Positions 7,792-15,938 of a DNA stretch of 64,000 bases are shown piece by piece (position 1 is the first letter of the stretch; every line of letters starts with the position of its first letter). The DNA lies in assembly GCA_005518205.2 (NCBI GenBank), contig RFFC02000002.1:228970-292969 (forward strand). Reading direction: 5' to 3'. The position numbers were made by a program, and so were the translations under genes. Under the pieces are notes generated by a model. It was not told the origin of the DNA and did no database searches. It worked only from the letters and a program-made list of their open reading frames with translations. Origin of the DNA: Hormoscilla sp. GUM202 (GTDB lineage: Bacteria; Cyanobacteriota; Cyanobacteriia; Cyanobacteriales; Desertifilaceae).

Positions 7792-8955
7792 ATGGGCATC
7801 GCCAAGGCAATTGCTGACTGGTTAGAAGGTCGTTGGGTGACTCCCGCCTATGCGGGTTGGCTGCTAGCAGGACTGACGCTCTGTTTCTTGCTAGCAGCAG
7901 CTAATACAATGGTAGGCTGGCTCTACGTGCTGAGTGGGATCGCGATGGCTCTGTTGGCAATTGCGGCGATATTGCCTCCCCGATCGCTCGTCGGCATTCA
8001 GGTCAAGAGGAGTCCCATCCCCCCGGTGAGTGCGGGCGATCGCCTGACGATCTCCATCGCGATTGAAAATCAGACTCTGCAACCGAAAATTCTGCTGGAA
8101 GTTCGCGACATTCTGCCCTTTGTCCTGGGGGAACCAGCGGAACAGGCGATCGACCTAATTCCCCCCCAAGGGGTCTTCAAGTGGGTTTACTACTATCAGA
8201 CCAAAAAACGGGGGATTTACCGCTGGCATCGGCTAGATTTGAGAACAGCAACCCCTCTAGGGTTGTTTTGGTGTCGGCGATCGCGGGATGCTGAAGCCAG
8301 GGCAATTGTCTATCCTCAGGTATTACTCCTGAGCAATTGCCCAATTATCGATCGCATGGGAGAAAAAGATGCCCTCAAATTTAGGAGCGATCGGCGAGGT
8401 TTCCAAAACGCCAGCGAAGGACTAACACGGGCCTTACGACCTTACCGAGTCGGGGATCCCTTTCGTTTAATCCATTGGCGTACCAGCGCTCGTCACGGGG
8501 AACTGTTAGTGCGAGAATTAGAAGTAATGACGGGCGGTCAAGAAGTAATCATCTGCTTGGATACCGCTTTCACTTGGAATAGCGATGATTTTGAACAAGC
8601 AGTAATAGCTGCGGGATTCCTATACTTTTATGCTTCCCGGCGTCAGATGAACGCGAGACTCTGGACAGCAGCAACAGGTTTATTGCAAGGATATCGGGTA
8701 GTGTTAGAAGCTTTAGCAGCAACTAATTTTAATGAAGAAGTAAAATCTGATAGTTACTTACCAAATCTACCCGCAGTCTGGTTGACACAAAATCCCGATA
8801 GTTTGAATGGGTTGCCAGTGGGGAGTCGCTGGGTATTGTGGAGGCCACCAGACTCGGAAAGGACCGAGAAAAACTTGGTGAATCACGATTATCCCGGTTT
8901 GACGATCGATCGAGAAGAAGAACTAGCAACTCAGCTGCAAAAGCGGCTATGGTAA
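7792..8955 (+). CDS. DUF58 domain-containing membrane protein
   Basis: 387 residues. Two hydrophobic helices occupy about residues 19-62. The conserved DUF58 block lies near residues 205-245 (RRGFQNASEGLTRALRPYRV, then GDPFRLIHWRTSAR and LVRELE), followed by a von Willebrand A-like region (EVIICLDTAFTW). DUF58 proteins usually occur with MoxR ATPases and transglutaminase-like proteins; none is visible here, and the partner gene is the HtrA-like protease 8 bases upstream. The role is unknown in detail. A membrane-anchored scaffold facing the cytoplasm or periplasm is likely. Confidence 0.88.
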   Translation: MGIAKAIADWLEGRWVTPAYAGWLLAGLTLCFLLAAANTMVGWLYVLSGIAMALLAIAAILPPRSLVGIQVKRSPIPPVSAGDRLTISIAIENQTLQPKILLEVRDILPFVLGEPAEQAIDLIPPQGVFKWVYYYQTKKRGIYRWHRLDLRTATPLGLFWCRRSRDAEARAIVYPQVLLLSNCPIIDRMGEKDALKFRSDRRGFQNASEGLTRALRPYRVGDPFRLIHWRTSARHGELLVRELEVMTGGQEVIICLDTAFTWNSDDFEQAVIAAGFLYFYASRRQMNARLWTAATGLLQGYRVVLEALAATNFNEEVKSDSYLPNLPAVWLTQNPDSLNGLPVGSRWVLWRPPDSERTEKNLVNHDYPGLTIDREEELATQLQKRLW

Positions 8956-8982
8956 TGGAACAAAATCGCGCTTTTGAACAAA

Positions 8983-9090
8983 CTAATCTCCTCTTGATTC
9001 TTCTCCTCTTGATTCTTCCCGGATAAAAGCCCAAATAATTATGCCCAGCATCAACAGCCCAATAATAATAGAAATTCCGATGTTAATCAC
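8983..9090 (-). CDS. Small single-span membrane protein, copy 1
   Basis: A 35-codon frame reads INIGISIIIGLLMLGIIIWA then FIREESRGEESRGD. It has one strong hydrophobic helix and a short charged tail, like small subunits of membrane complexes, but does not match the PetG/L/M/N, PsbI/M/T/X or CydX sequences I know. AGGAG at 9100-9104 is 9 bases before the GTG at 9088-9090; a GTG six bases earlier (9096) would add two residues. A homologue lies at 10,515-10,607 with the same RBS and similar downstream sequence. The tail differs by an internal five-residue duplication (ESRGEESRGD against ESKGD). Conservation of codons in both copies supports translation. Confidence 0.6.
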   Translation of the reverse strand: MINIGISIIIGLLMLGIIIWAFIREESRGEESRGD

Positions 9091-9130
9091 TGTCACTTAC
9101 TCCTGTAAAAATTAATTGTTTAGACTCGTT

Positions 9131-9845
9131 AGACTCGTTCCCTGGTTCCACCTGGGAACGCGCAACTGAGGCTCTGCCTCCTGTCTCTAGCTATTCTCAA
9201 TTATCATATTTTTACGAAATTATGTATCACATTTTAGACTCGTTCCCTGGTTCCACCTGGGAACGCGCAACTGAGGCTCTGCCTCCTGTCTCTAGCTATT
9301 CTCAATTATCATATTTTTACGAAATTATGTATCACATTTTAGACTCGTTCCCTGGTTCCACCTGGGAACGCGCAACTGAGGCTCTGCCTCCTGTCTCTAG
9401 CTATTCTCAATTATCATATTTTTACGAAATTATGTATCACATTTTAGACTCGTTCCCTGGTTCCACCTGGGAACGCGCAACTGAGGCTCTGCCTCCTGTC
9501 TCTAGCTATTCTCAATTATCATATTTTTACGAAATTATGTATCACATTTTAGACTCGTTCCCTGGTTCCACCTGGGAACGCGCAACTGAGGCTCTGCCTC
9601 CTGTCTCTAGCTATTCTCAATTATCATATTTTTACGAAATTATGTATCACATTTTAGACTCGTTCCCTGGTTCCACCTGGGAACGCGCAACTGAGGCTCT
9701 GCCTCCTGTCTCTAGCTATTCTCAATTATCATATTTTTACGAAATTATGTATCACATTTTAGACTCGTTCCCTGGTTCCACCTGGGAACGCGCAACTGAG
9801 GCTCTGCCTCCTGTCTCTAGCTATTCTCAATTATTACATTTTTAC
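9131..9845. repeat. 105-bp tandem repeat, seven copies
   Basis: Near-identical units begin at 9131, 9236, 9341, 9446, 9551, 9656 and 9761; the last diverges at its end. Each contains CGTTCCCTGG..CCTGGGAACG, a short inverted repeat, then GGCTCTGCCTCCTGTC. Because 105 is divisible by three the array produces an apparent 35-residue repeated protein (..LDSFPGSTWERATEALPP..), which I reject as a gene. A related module occurs in the 143-bp array at 35.1-35.6 kb. Confidence 0.95.
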
Positions 9846-9877
9846 GAATTGCGATCGCTCGAAGACGATATTTATCA

Positions 9878-10096
9878 CTATGATACCAATGAATGTGTTT
9901 GTTCAACTTGCTCTGGCTCGATAATTTTGATTTCCTTGCCCTCTTCTAGAGCTTTGACTGCTACCTCAAACAAAGAGATAGCCTTTTGCAGGACATCAGC
10001 TTTGTCACTATCTATCTTTTGAGCAAGACTGTCTAAAGTAGCATAAAGTTGGGGTGACATTTCCATAATGAGCTTGATTTTTTCTTGTGTAGCCAT
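9878..10096 (-). CDS. Ribbon-helix-helix-like small DNA-binding protein
   Basis: 72 residues from the ATG at 10,096, preceded by a GAGGTGGA RBS; a GTG nine bases upstream is the alternative. The pattern EKIKLIMEMSPQLYATLDSL, then SDKADVLQKAISLFEVAV resembles the short strand plus two helices of RHH (CopG/ParD-like) repressors and antitoxins. No toxin gene is adjacent. It lies between the two copies of the small membrane protein and right after the 105-bp array, so it could have come in with that segment. Confidence 0.6.
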   Translation of the reverse strand: MATQEKIKLIMEMSPQLYATLDSLAQKIDSDKADVLQKAISLFEVAVKALEEGKEIKIIEPEQVEQTHSLVS

Positions 10097-10105
10097 GGGC
10101 TCCAC

Positions 10106-10514
10106 CTCTCCTTGCTAATATACATTTGGTTTTTTGTTCGCGCCTGGACCACGTCTAGATCGCGTTCATTTTCATTTTAGCAATCGTCCCCATAGATATC
10201 AAGTTTGGTTATATAGCACTCCTATCGGATCGCGCAGCGCAGCCATGTCTTTATGCAATAGGTCCCGATCGGCTACCGATGTTCCGGGCCCGCAACAGCA
10301 CTTCATCGTCAGAACTCGCCGTCCCAATCTACTCAGGAATTACCAGGTTTCTCGGTTTTCATGATTGTCGATTGCTATAATTATATTATCACTGTTTGCC
10401 AAAAAATTGTCAACCAGACATATTTTTCCAGAGCGATCGCTCCCACGAGATGCAGATCGCGCAGCGTGGCGCAGCCATAGGCGGGCTGACAGCGAAATCG
10501 CGCTTTTGAAATAA
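10106..10514. other. Intergenic region without a supported gene
   Basis: I see no coding region or RNA here. A motif GATCGCGCAGCG..CGCAGCCAT occurs at about 10,220 and again at 10,456, the second with a TGG insertion. HIP1 sites are present. One plus-strand frame is open for 76 codons but has no family features. Confidence 0.5.
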
Positions 10515-10607
10515 CTAATCTCCTTTTGATTCTTCCCGAATAAAAGCCCAAGTAATGATGGCCAGCAGCAACAGGCCGATAATAATAGGAATGCCGATAC
10601 TAATCAC
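10515..10607 (-). CDS. Small single-span membrane protein, copy 2
   Basis: A 30-codon frame reads ISIGIPIIIGLLLLAIITWA then FIREESKGD. It is clearly homologous to the product at 8983-9090, with conservative changes in the helix and the same AGGAG-TAAGTGACA-GTG start region (first GTG 10,611-10,613, preferred GTG 10,605-10,607). Sequence after the stop is also shared (CAAAAGCGCG against TTTCAAAAGCGCG), so a segment of about 130 bp was duplicated. One transmembrane helix and an acidic-basic tail suggest a role as a small subunit or regulator of a membrane protein. No partner is evident. Confidence 0.6.
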   Translation of the reverse strand: MISIGIPIIIGLLLLAIITWAFIREESKGD

Positions 10608-10640
10608 TGTCACTTACTCCTGATTAATTTAATTAACTCG

Positions 10641-10750
10641 TTCGTAGTAAACACTTCAGTGTTTCCCCGTGCCCCTGAACGGGGCACGGCAAGCCGTTCG
10701 TAGTAAACACTTCAGTGTTTCCCCGTGCCCCTGAACGGGGCACGGCAAGC
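10641..10750. repeat. GTAGTAA hairpin repeat, two direct copies with a second hairpin
   Basis: Each 56-bp unit holds GTAGTAAACACTTCAGTGTT and then CCCCGTGCCCCTGAACGGGG CACGG, two potential stem-loops. The first stem is AAACACT/AGTGTTT, a covarying version of the AAGCACT/AGTGCTT form seen elsewhere. Confidence 0.8.
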
Positions 10751-10904
10751 GTATCCAGAGATTGAGGAAGCGGCGGGGTTAGGGGTTAGGGATCCTCCGC
10801 AGTCGGGCAGAAGCTAAAATGCTTTCCATAACCTGCTTGGTGGGGCCATCTGTGATGCCTTATTTTTTGTCCTCCCCCAAAGATTGGATGCGCCCCAGCA
10901 AGAC

Positions 10905-11090
10905 AATAAGCTATTGTAAGCTTACAATAAGCTATTGTCGGCTTACTGTTAGTTGGTGTTTGCTTACAATAAGCAAAATTTGCTTACAATAGTTTATTGT
11001 AAGCTTACAATAAACTATTGTCGGCTTACTGTTACTTATTGTAAGCTTACAATAAGCTATTGTCGGCTTACAATAAGCTATTGTCAACGT
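10905..11090. repeat. Second 21-bp tandem repeat array
   Basis: About eight units of 21 bp built on TTACAATAAGCTATTGTCGGC. TATTGTAAGCTTACAATA is a perfect palindrome, so neighbouring units can fold into cruciforms or RNA hairpins. The sequence is unrelated to the 21-bp array at 1677-1900. The rest of 10,751-11,349 contains no supported gene; GATGCCTTATTTT..CCCCCAAAG and GGATGCGCCCCA occur twice (about 10,853 and 11,223). Confidence 0.85.
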
Positions 11091-11349
11091 AGGAGCAGTT
11101 GTCGCACTCCGAGCCACCCAAACACTCTCGTGGCGGGCGGTTGGGGGAGTGGGACAAGGGGGGACTCTGAGGACAAGGGAGTGTGGGGAGGGGGGGATCT
11201 CGGGAGTAGAACAACATCTCCAGATGCCTTATTTTTAGGACTCCCCCAAAGCTTGGATGCGCCCCATTATACTCGTTCCCTGGTTGACTTCGCTATTATC
11301 CCGCCGGGGTTGAAACGGCGGGATAATAGCAAACTAATATTATCGGATG

Positions 11350-11850
11350 TTATTTGGGCGGGGAAGGTTCGGGGCTGAGAATCATGAGTTGATTCCCCTC
11401 ACCGCTGTGCTGAATGACTACTACTGGGGGACGCGCTGTTTGCGGGGCGTCTTTGGGAAGAGTAGGGAATATATAAAACTGACTGTTGCTGTTTATCAGT
11501 AAACGCCATACAATGATATCGGAGGAGTTGGAGTCAGTTGTATTGTTAAGTTCTCGTCCTATCCACTGTTCGTATAATCCCCTGTCCCCTATTACCCGGA
11601 AGTTTTTGGGAGAGGGGTCTGCTGTTTCGTCGTTGAGTTGGCGTCCTAATCCTAAACTATCCTCTTTGGTGACGAGAGTGATAACCGGTAAGGTAGAAGT
11701 ATCGTTGACCGCATCCCGTCGGGCGTCAAGATATCCCTGGGTACGGGCGAGGAAAAATAAGATAGTTAATACCCAAGCTACTACTACGATCTCCCGGAAG
11801 AAAGCCCGATCGGAAGCGCTGCAAAAGGCGAAGCTTGCCCAGATTGACAA
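11350..11850 (-). CDS. Hypothetical membrane-anchored protein, N-terminus uncertain
   Basis: 166 residues from a TTG at 11,850. A hydrophobic helix (IVVVAWVLTILFFLA) near residues 21-35 is followed by a polar domain with RVIGDRGLYEQWIG and IIVWRLLINSNSQFYIFPTL. I do not recognise the family. The region upstream stays open in another frame with hydrophobic sequence (GMMLVLVNLGKL), so the gene may once have been longer and be truncated or frameshifted at its 5' end. No clear RBS precedes the TTG. Confidence 0.45.
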   Translation of the reverse strand: MSIWASFAFCSASDRAFFREIVVVAWVLTILFFLARTQGYLDARRDAVNDTSTLPVITLVTKEDSLGLGRQLNDETADPSPKNFRVIGDRGLYEQWIGRELNNTTDSNSSDIIVWRLLINSNSQFYIFPTLPKDAPQTARPPVVVIQHSGEGNQLMILSPEPSPPK

Positions 11851-12022
11851 GTACCAGCATCATTCCTCTTGGTCCCCGTTTATTCTGATTGGAGATGGCA
11901 GCTAAGGAATTCAAAATTCTCAATCGTAGGTTTGGTTGAGGCCCGAAACCAAACCATCATACATTTCTGGATAGATCGCCATTCATTCCCAATTTACCAT
12001 TCCCAATTTACCATTAAACAAT

Positions 12023-12394
12023 ATGTCATTACCAGATGAATTTTGGCAAGGGATCGAGCAATTCAACCAGCAAGAGTTCTACGCCTGTCACGATACTCTG
12101 GAAGCCTTATGGATAGAAGCCTCAGAACCAGAGAGAACTTTTTACCAAGGCATTCTACAAATTGCTGTCGCCATCTATCACCTCGGCAATGATAACTGGC
12201 GGGGTGCCGTTATCCTCCTGGGAGAAGGCATTTCTCGCCTCAGTCGTTACCTGCCAGACTATGCAGGACTTGATATCAACGAACTGCTAACCGAGAGTCA
12301 AGAACTCCTGAAGCAGTTGCAACAAGCTGGACCGGAAAATGTGAATTCAACTGCCTGGAAATATCCCCAAATTGTGAAGATAGTTGATAGTTGA
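12023..12394 (+). CDS. DUF309 domain protein
   Basis: 123 residues. The DUF309 pattern is clear: FNQQEFYACHDTLEALW (residues about 11-27), then FYQGILQIAVAIYHLGNDNW, RGAVILLGEGISRL, and a C-terminal helix. The conserved EF..CHD..E..W and YQGILQ segments are intact. The fold is all-helical and the function is unknown; relatives are widespread in cyanobacteria and chloroplast-containing plants. It sits alone, with an AT-rich start region and no convincing RBS. Confidence 0.88.
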   Translation: MSLPDEFWQGIEQFNQQEFYACHDTLEALWIEASEPERTFYQGILQIAVAIYHLGNDNWRGAVILLGEGISRLSRYLPDYAGLDINELLTESQELLKQLQQAGPENVNSTAWKYPQIVKIVDS

Positions 12395-12645
12395 TAGTTT
12401 GTTTCGAGTCTTTGCGTTTCCAAAGACCGGGAAGGATCTGTTAGGATCTGTTATATTTCACTGGTCACTGGTCACTGGTCATCTCGTCCGGATCCCATAG
12501 TGCGGAGTTTGCAGTCGCGACGCCGGATCCTGTGCGGCCACGTGCAACAACTCTATATATCCGATCCAGTTGGCCTACCTGTTTGGTGTACCAGGATGCC
12601 GAATGTGAGTTATAATTAAATTTGAAACTCGATAAGCTCTCAAAA

Positions 12646-12918
12646 ATGCTACTTTTACCCAAACTGCAAAGTTTACCAAATAGTTTTCCAATCGAAGGGG
12701 CAGTCAAGATCGAATTAGTTGAAGGCATTCCCATATTTCGTGCCTCTAGTCCCATTCAAGAACGGATTGATGCACTATTGGAAAAACAAAAAAAATTATT
12801 CCTCAACTCTGAAGAAAAACAAGAACTAGACTTATATGAAGAAATAGATGACTATCTCAGTCTTGTCAATAGAACTGTCCGCAACATTTACTTAAACCAG
12901 AATCAATTGAATTTATAA
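12646..12918 (+). CDS. Small hypothetical protein paired with an HNH gene
   Basis: 90 residues from the ATG at 12,646 (a TTG at 12,622 would add eight). The product begins MLLLPKLQSLPNSFPIEGAV and ends in a charged helical part (EKQKKLFLNSEEKQELDLYE). It is followed after 3 bases by an HNH endonuclease-like gene at 12,922, and such small-protein plus HNH pairs recur in cyanobacteria; an antitoxin or regulatory role is an inference from that arrangement. Here the HNH gene is broken, so this gene may have lost its partner. Confidence 0.6.
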   Translation: MLLLPKLQSLPNSFPIEGAVKIELVEGIPIFRASSPIQERIDALLEKQKKLFLNSEEKQELDLYEEIDDYLSLVNRTVRNIYLNQNQLNL

Positions 12919-12921
12919 ACA

Positions 12922-13130
12922 ATGCCTGCTCGTCGTCAAATTCCTGAAGATACCCAAGCAAACAGCGGGCTAATTTTTTATGCGAATATTGTCATGCATC
13001 GGAAAAATGGCAGTATGTAGCCTTTACTATCGAGCATGTCATTCCACTAGCCAAAAATGGAGCAGATACTCTTGATAATTTGGCTTTAGCCTGTTTTCAT
13101 TGCAACCGTAAAAAATCAGATAGAACTACA
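12922..13130 (+). pseudogene. Frameshifted and 3'-truncated HNH endonuclease gene
   Basis: The start reads MPARRQIPEDTQ from the ATG at 12,922. Near 12,955 homology shifts frame into KQRANFLCEYCHASEKWQYV, then FTIEHVIPLAKNGADTLDN and CFHCNRKKSDRTT, a typical HNH nuclease core with both CxxC pairs and the histidine. Homology stops at about 13,130, exactly where sequence of the convergent glycerate kinase gene begins. The gene thus carries a one-base frameshift and a lost 3' end. It should be inactive. Confidence 0.75.
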
Positions 13131-13760
13131 GACAATATCAATATTTTCTACCACTTCTGGTGCCGCGCGATCGCCCTCGCCTCCCCAAGCAGACTTATCA
13201 AAGCGAGGAATTTCCACCCGTCCTTTGCCATCGCGCAGTTGCTGTAGAACAGTCATTCCCAACTGCACGTCATGGGTTCCCGGGGGACCGCGCCAGACCA
13301 GACGGGGGTCTTGTTGCTTCAACTGTTGGCGTTCGGCATAGGTTAAATACAAATCATCGATCGAAAGACTGAGACTATTGTATCCCAGTTGCTGTAGAAT
13401 TAACTTTAGAACAGATCCCAGGGTCGTTTTGCCAGTGCCCTGTCCTCCCAAAATGCCCTGGACTAGGGGCCGATCGCCCTGTTGTCTGGCCGTGCCCAAC
13501 TGCATCCCTAAAGGTAACCACAGGTTCCAGAGAGTTGACAGCAGCAGATTTTCCCGGATCTGGGGACATAACCGCTGCACTTTGGAATATACCGAACAGA
13601 AGAGATGCGATCGCCCTTTAACGATCGTACTCGCATTTGCTGGGGTAATGCCAAAGGCCCGGGCCCTGGAGAAAGGGGCGATCGCCTCTCGTTCCAGCAC
13701 CTGCCAGTCCGATAAACCCAGTTGTTCTCCTGTTACCAACTTTATCAGAATATCTAACAT
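13116..13760 (-). pseudogene. 3'-truncated D-glycerate 3-kinase (GLYK-type) gene
   Basis: 214 residues of a kinase normally near 330. The product has GILGGQGTGKTTLGSVL (P-loop, about residues 103-119), SIDDLYLT, and VEIPRFDKSAWGGEGDR, all hallmarks of plant/cyanobacterial-type glycerate kinase, the last enzyme of photorespiratory glycolate salvage (glycerate to 3-phosphoglycerate). After ..VVENIDIV the sequence changes to CSSI and stops; the missing part should continue with the FEGW region. The break coincides with the end of HNH homology at 13,130. Its ATG overlaps the DUF565 stop (TGATG), so the two genes are co-translated. Activity is unlikely unless another copy exists. Confidence 0.8.
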
Positions 13761-14095
13761 CAGGAATTCAGCTTAAAAGCCTCAACGAACAAACCGTAAA
13801 TCAGACCAATTTTCAGCCCATTCAGCACCTCCGCCCATAAAATGCCCCTCAGTTGCTGGCCGCGACCGTAAATCATCCTACTGGCCAACTCCGTTAATAG
13901 TACCATAATTGCGGCCACCACCATATCCTGATCGGCCCTCTGTCCCGAGAAACTAGACACCACCGAGGCCAGTAGGAAACCGAACAGCAAACTAATTACC
14001 TGCAAGGATAAGCGCCGCCAGGGATTGCGCAATCCTCGGTTCAGTCGATCGCCTGCGTCATCTATAATTCTATTGAGGCGGGTATTCTGTGTCAT
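13760..14095 (-). CDS. Ycf20/DUF565 family membrane protein
   Basis: 111 residues. The pattern TRLNRIIDDAGDRLNRGLRN, then PWRRLSLQVISLLFGFLL.. and a second hydrophobic segment, ending IGLIYGLFVEAFKL, is that of the Ycf20 family, found in plastid genomes and cyanobacteria and linked in algae to non-photochemical quenching. Two or three transmembrane helices are visible. It is the first gene of a two-gene unit with the truncated glycerate kinase. Confidence 0.85.
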   Translation of the reverse strand: MTQNTRLNRIIDDAGDRLNRGLRNPWRRLSLQVISLLFGFLLASVVSSFSGQRADQDMVVAAIMVLLTELASRMIYGRGQQLRGILWAEVLNGLKIGLIYGLFVEAFKLNS

Positions 14096-14123
14096 GCCAA
14101 TTTACTGTTAAAATGAGGAACTG

Positions 14124-15899
14124 ATGATTGGTAGAAACTGGATGAACTATAGGTACTGGTTACAGCATTGGGAAAAACATCCCGTAGTTGCTTGGACCCT
14201 GTCTATTTTATGCTTATCTCTAGTAACTTGGCTGGCCTTCTTGCGGAATTTGGGCAGTATCGGTCTCATTGACGAGACCGAACCCCTATTTGCCGAAGCT
14301 GCCCGCCAGATGACAGTGACAGATGATTGGATCACTCCCTATTATAATGGTAAAACTCGCTTTGATAAGCCCCCATTGATCTACTGGCTAATAGCAATAG
14401 CATACAAAATAATCGGTGTCAATGAATGGGCAGTGCGCTTGCCCTCGGCCCTGGCTGCGATCGCCCTTACAGGCTTTTGCTTCTACAGCTTAATCGTCAT
14501 CAGTCAATGGCAAAGCCAGGACCGGTTTTTGCCCCAGAAAGTCTGGTTATGGGCGGGGTTTAGTGCCACCATTACCGCTTTCAATATCCATACTATAGCA
14601 TGGGGAAGGAGTGGGGTTTCTGATATGCTACTCAGTAGCTGCATGGGAACGGCGCTGCTGGCATTTTTCCTCGGCTACGCTGCTGGCAAACCCCAGGTAA
14701 AAGCACGTTGGTATTTGGCTTTTTACATCCTCAGTGCCCTGGCAGTGCTGGCCAAGGGACCGGTAGGAATTGTGTTGCCAGGGCTGATTATCGCTAGCTT
14801 TCTACTTTACCTGGGTAAGGCTAAGGAAGTCTTGCAGGAAATGCCGCTGCGGCGCGGTCTGTTGATTTTTATGGCGATCGCCCTACCTTGGTATATGATG
14901 GTAACTTGGGTGCATGGTTTAGATTATCTGGAATCTTTCTTTGGCTATCATAACATAGAACGCTTTACCACTGTCGTGAATAAGCATTCAGCCCCCTGGT
15001 ACTTTTACTTTATAGTGGTACTCGTAGGTTTTGCTCCCTGGTCCCTTTACTTGCCAGCGGCGATCGGGCAAACGAAATTCTGGCAGCGTCGATGGTGGCG
15101 TCATCAACCCCGCTGCCACCAGCTGAGTCTGTTTGCCCTGTTCTGGTTTGCCTCAATATTCGGCTTCTTCACCATCGCCGTCACCAAACTTCCCAGTTAT
15201 GTATTGCCCTTAATACCTGCTGCTGCTATCCTAGTATCACAGCTACGGCGTCACCCAGATAAACCTTCTGGGAAAAACTACCCCATGTTGTGGAGCGCGA
15301 TCGCCAATGTCCTGTTTGCCTGTGTTGTGGCTGGGGTGCTTCTCTATAGTCCCCGCTGGCTAGGAGAGGATCCTGCCATGCCCAACTTACCCCAAGCAAT
15401 GCTGGAGTCGGGGTTAATTATCAGGGCCGTCTCGATCTTGACCTTAGCCGCCGCTGCTGCTACAATATTTATCCTGGCACGCCGAATAACTTGGCTTTGG
15501 GGAGTAAACCTGTTGGCTTTTATTGCTATCACGATCTTGGCGCTCGCGCCACTATTTTCCCTGATCGACGGCCAGCGTCAGCTGCCCTTGCGGCAGTTAG
15601 CCCAGACAGTAGTCGAGGTAAGACTGCCAGCAGAAAAGTTGATAATGATTGGCTTTGAAAAACCCAGTTTAGTATTTTACACTGGGCAGCCAGTAAAATA
15701 CTATCTGCAAGCCATAAAAGCGGTCAGACGCATGAAACAAATGGCTGTTAGAGAACCAGCACCGGAGACTATCTTGATTTTGGGCGAGTCGAAAAAAATT
15801 GCTAAAATTGGATTTAGCGATCGCCAGTATCAGTATTTAGGTAAAGCTGGAGCTTATGAACTCCTGCGCGTATCCAAGCATGAATTTCTGAAACTTTAA
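14124..15899 (+). CDS. ArnT/PMT-like glycosyltransferase (GT39 family)
   Basis: 591 residues with about eleven hydrophobic helices. The N-terminal loop has IDETEPLFAEAARQM, the D-E motif of GT39/ArnT enzymes, then GKTRFDKPPLIYWL and AVRLPSALAA. Such integral membrane enzymes transfer a sugar from a polyprenyl-phosphate donor to lipid or protein outside the membrane. The C-terminal soluble part (about 495-591) follows the last helix. The start at the ATG at 14,124 is close to the divergent DUF565 gene (28 bases), so the promoters must overlap. The lipoxygenase gene follows after 39 bases. Confidence 0.88.
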   Translation: MIGRNWMNYRYWLQHWEKHPVVAWTLSILCLSLVTWLAFLRNLGSIGLIDETEPLFAEAARQMTVTDDWITPYYNGKTRFDKPPLIYWLIAIAYKIIGVNEWAVRLPSALAAIALTGFCFYSLIVISQWQSQDRFLPQKVWLWAGFSATITAFNIHTIAWGRSGVSDMLLSSCMGTALLAFFLGYAAGKPQVKARWYLAFYILSALAVLAKGPVGIVLPGLIIASFLLYLGKAKEVLQEMPLRRGLLIFMAIALPWYMMVTWVHGLDYLESFFGYHNIERFTTVVNKHSAPWYFYFIVVLVGFAPWSLYLPAAIGQTKFWQRRWWRHQPRCHQLSLFALFWFASIFGFFTIAVTKLPSYVLPLIPAAAILVSQLRRHPDKPSGKNYPMLWSAIANVLFACVVAGVLLYSPRWLGEDPAMPNLPQAMLESGLIIRAVSILTLAAAAATIFILARRITWLWGVNLLAFIAITILALAPLFSLIDGQRQLPLRQLAQTVVEVRLPAEKLIMIGFEKPSLVFYTGQPVKYYLQAIKAVRRMKQMAVREPAPETILILGESKKIAKIGFSDRQYQYLGKAGAYELLRVSKHEFLKL

Positions 15900-15938
15900 C
15901 TCAAGGTGATGGCGATAATTTACAATTAGTAATTAGCA

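Noticed and set aside
9222..10022. Long repetitive ORF with a 35-residue repeat
   Set aside because: It is a by-product of the 105-bp tandem array, has no RBS or family features, and its tail overlaps the RHH-like gene on the other strand.
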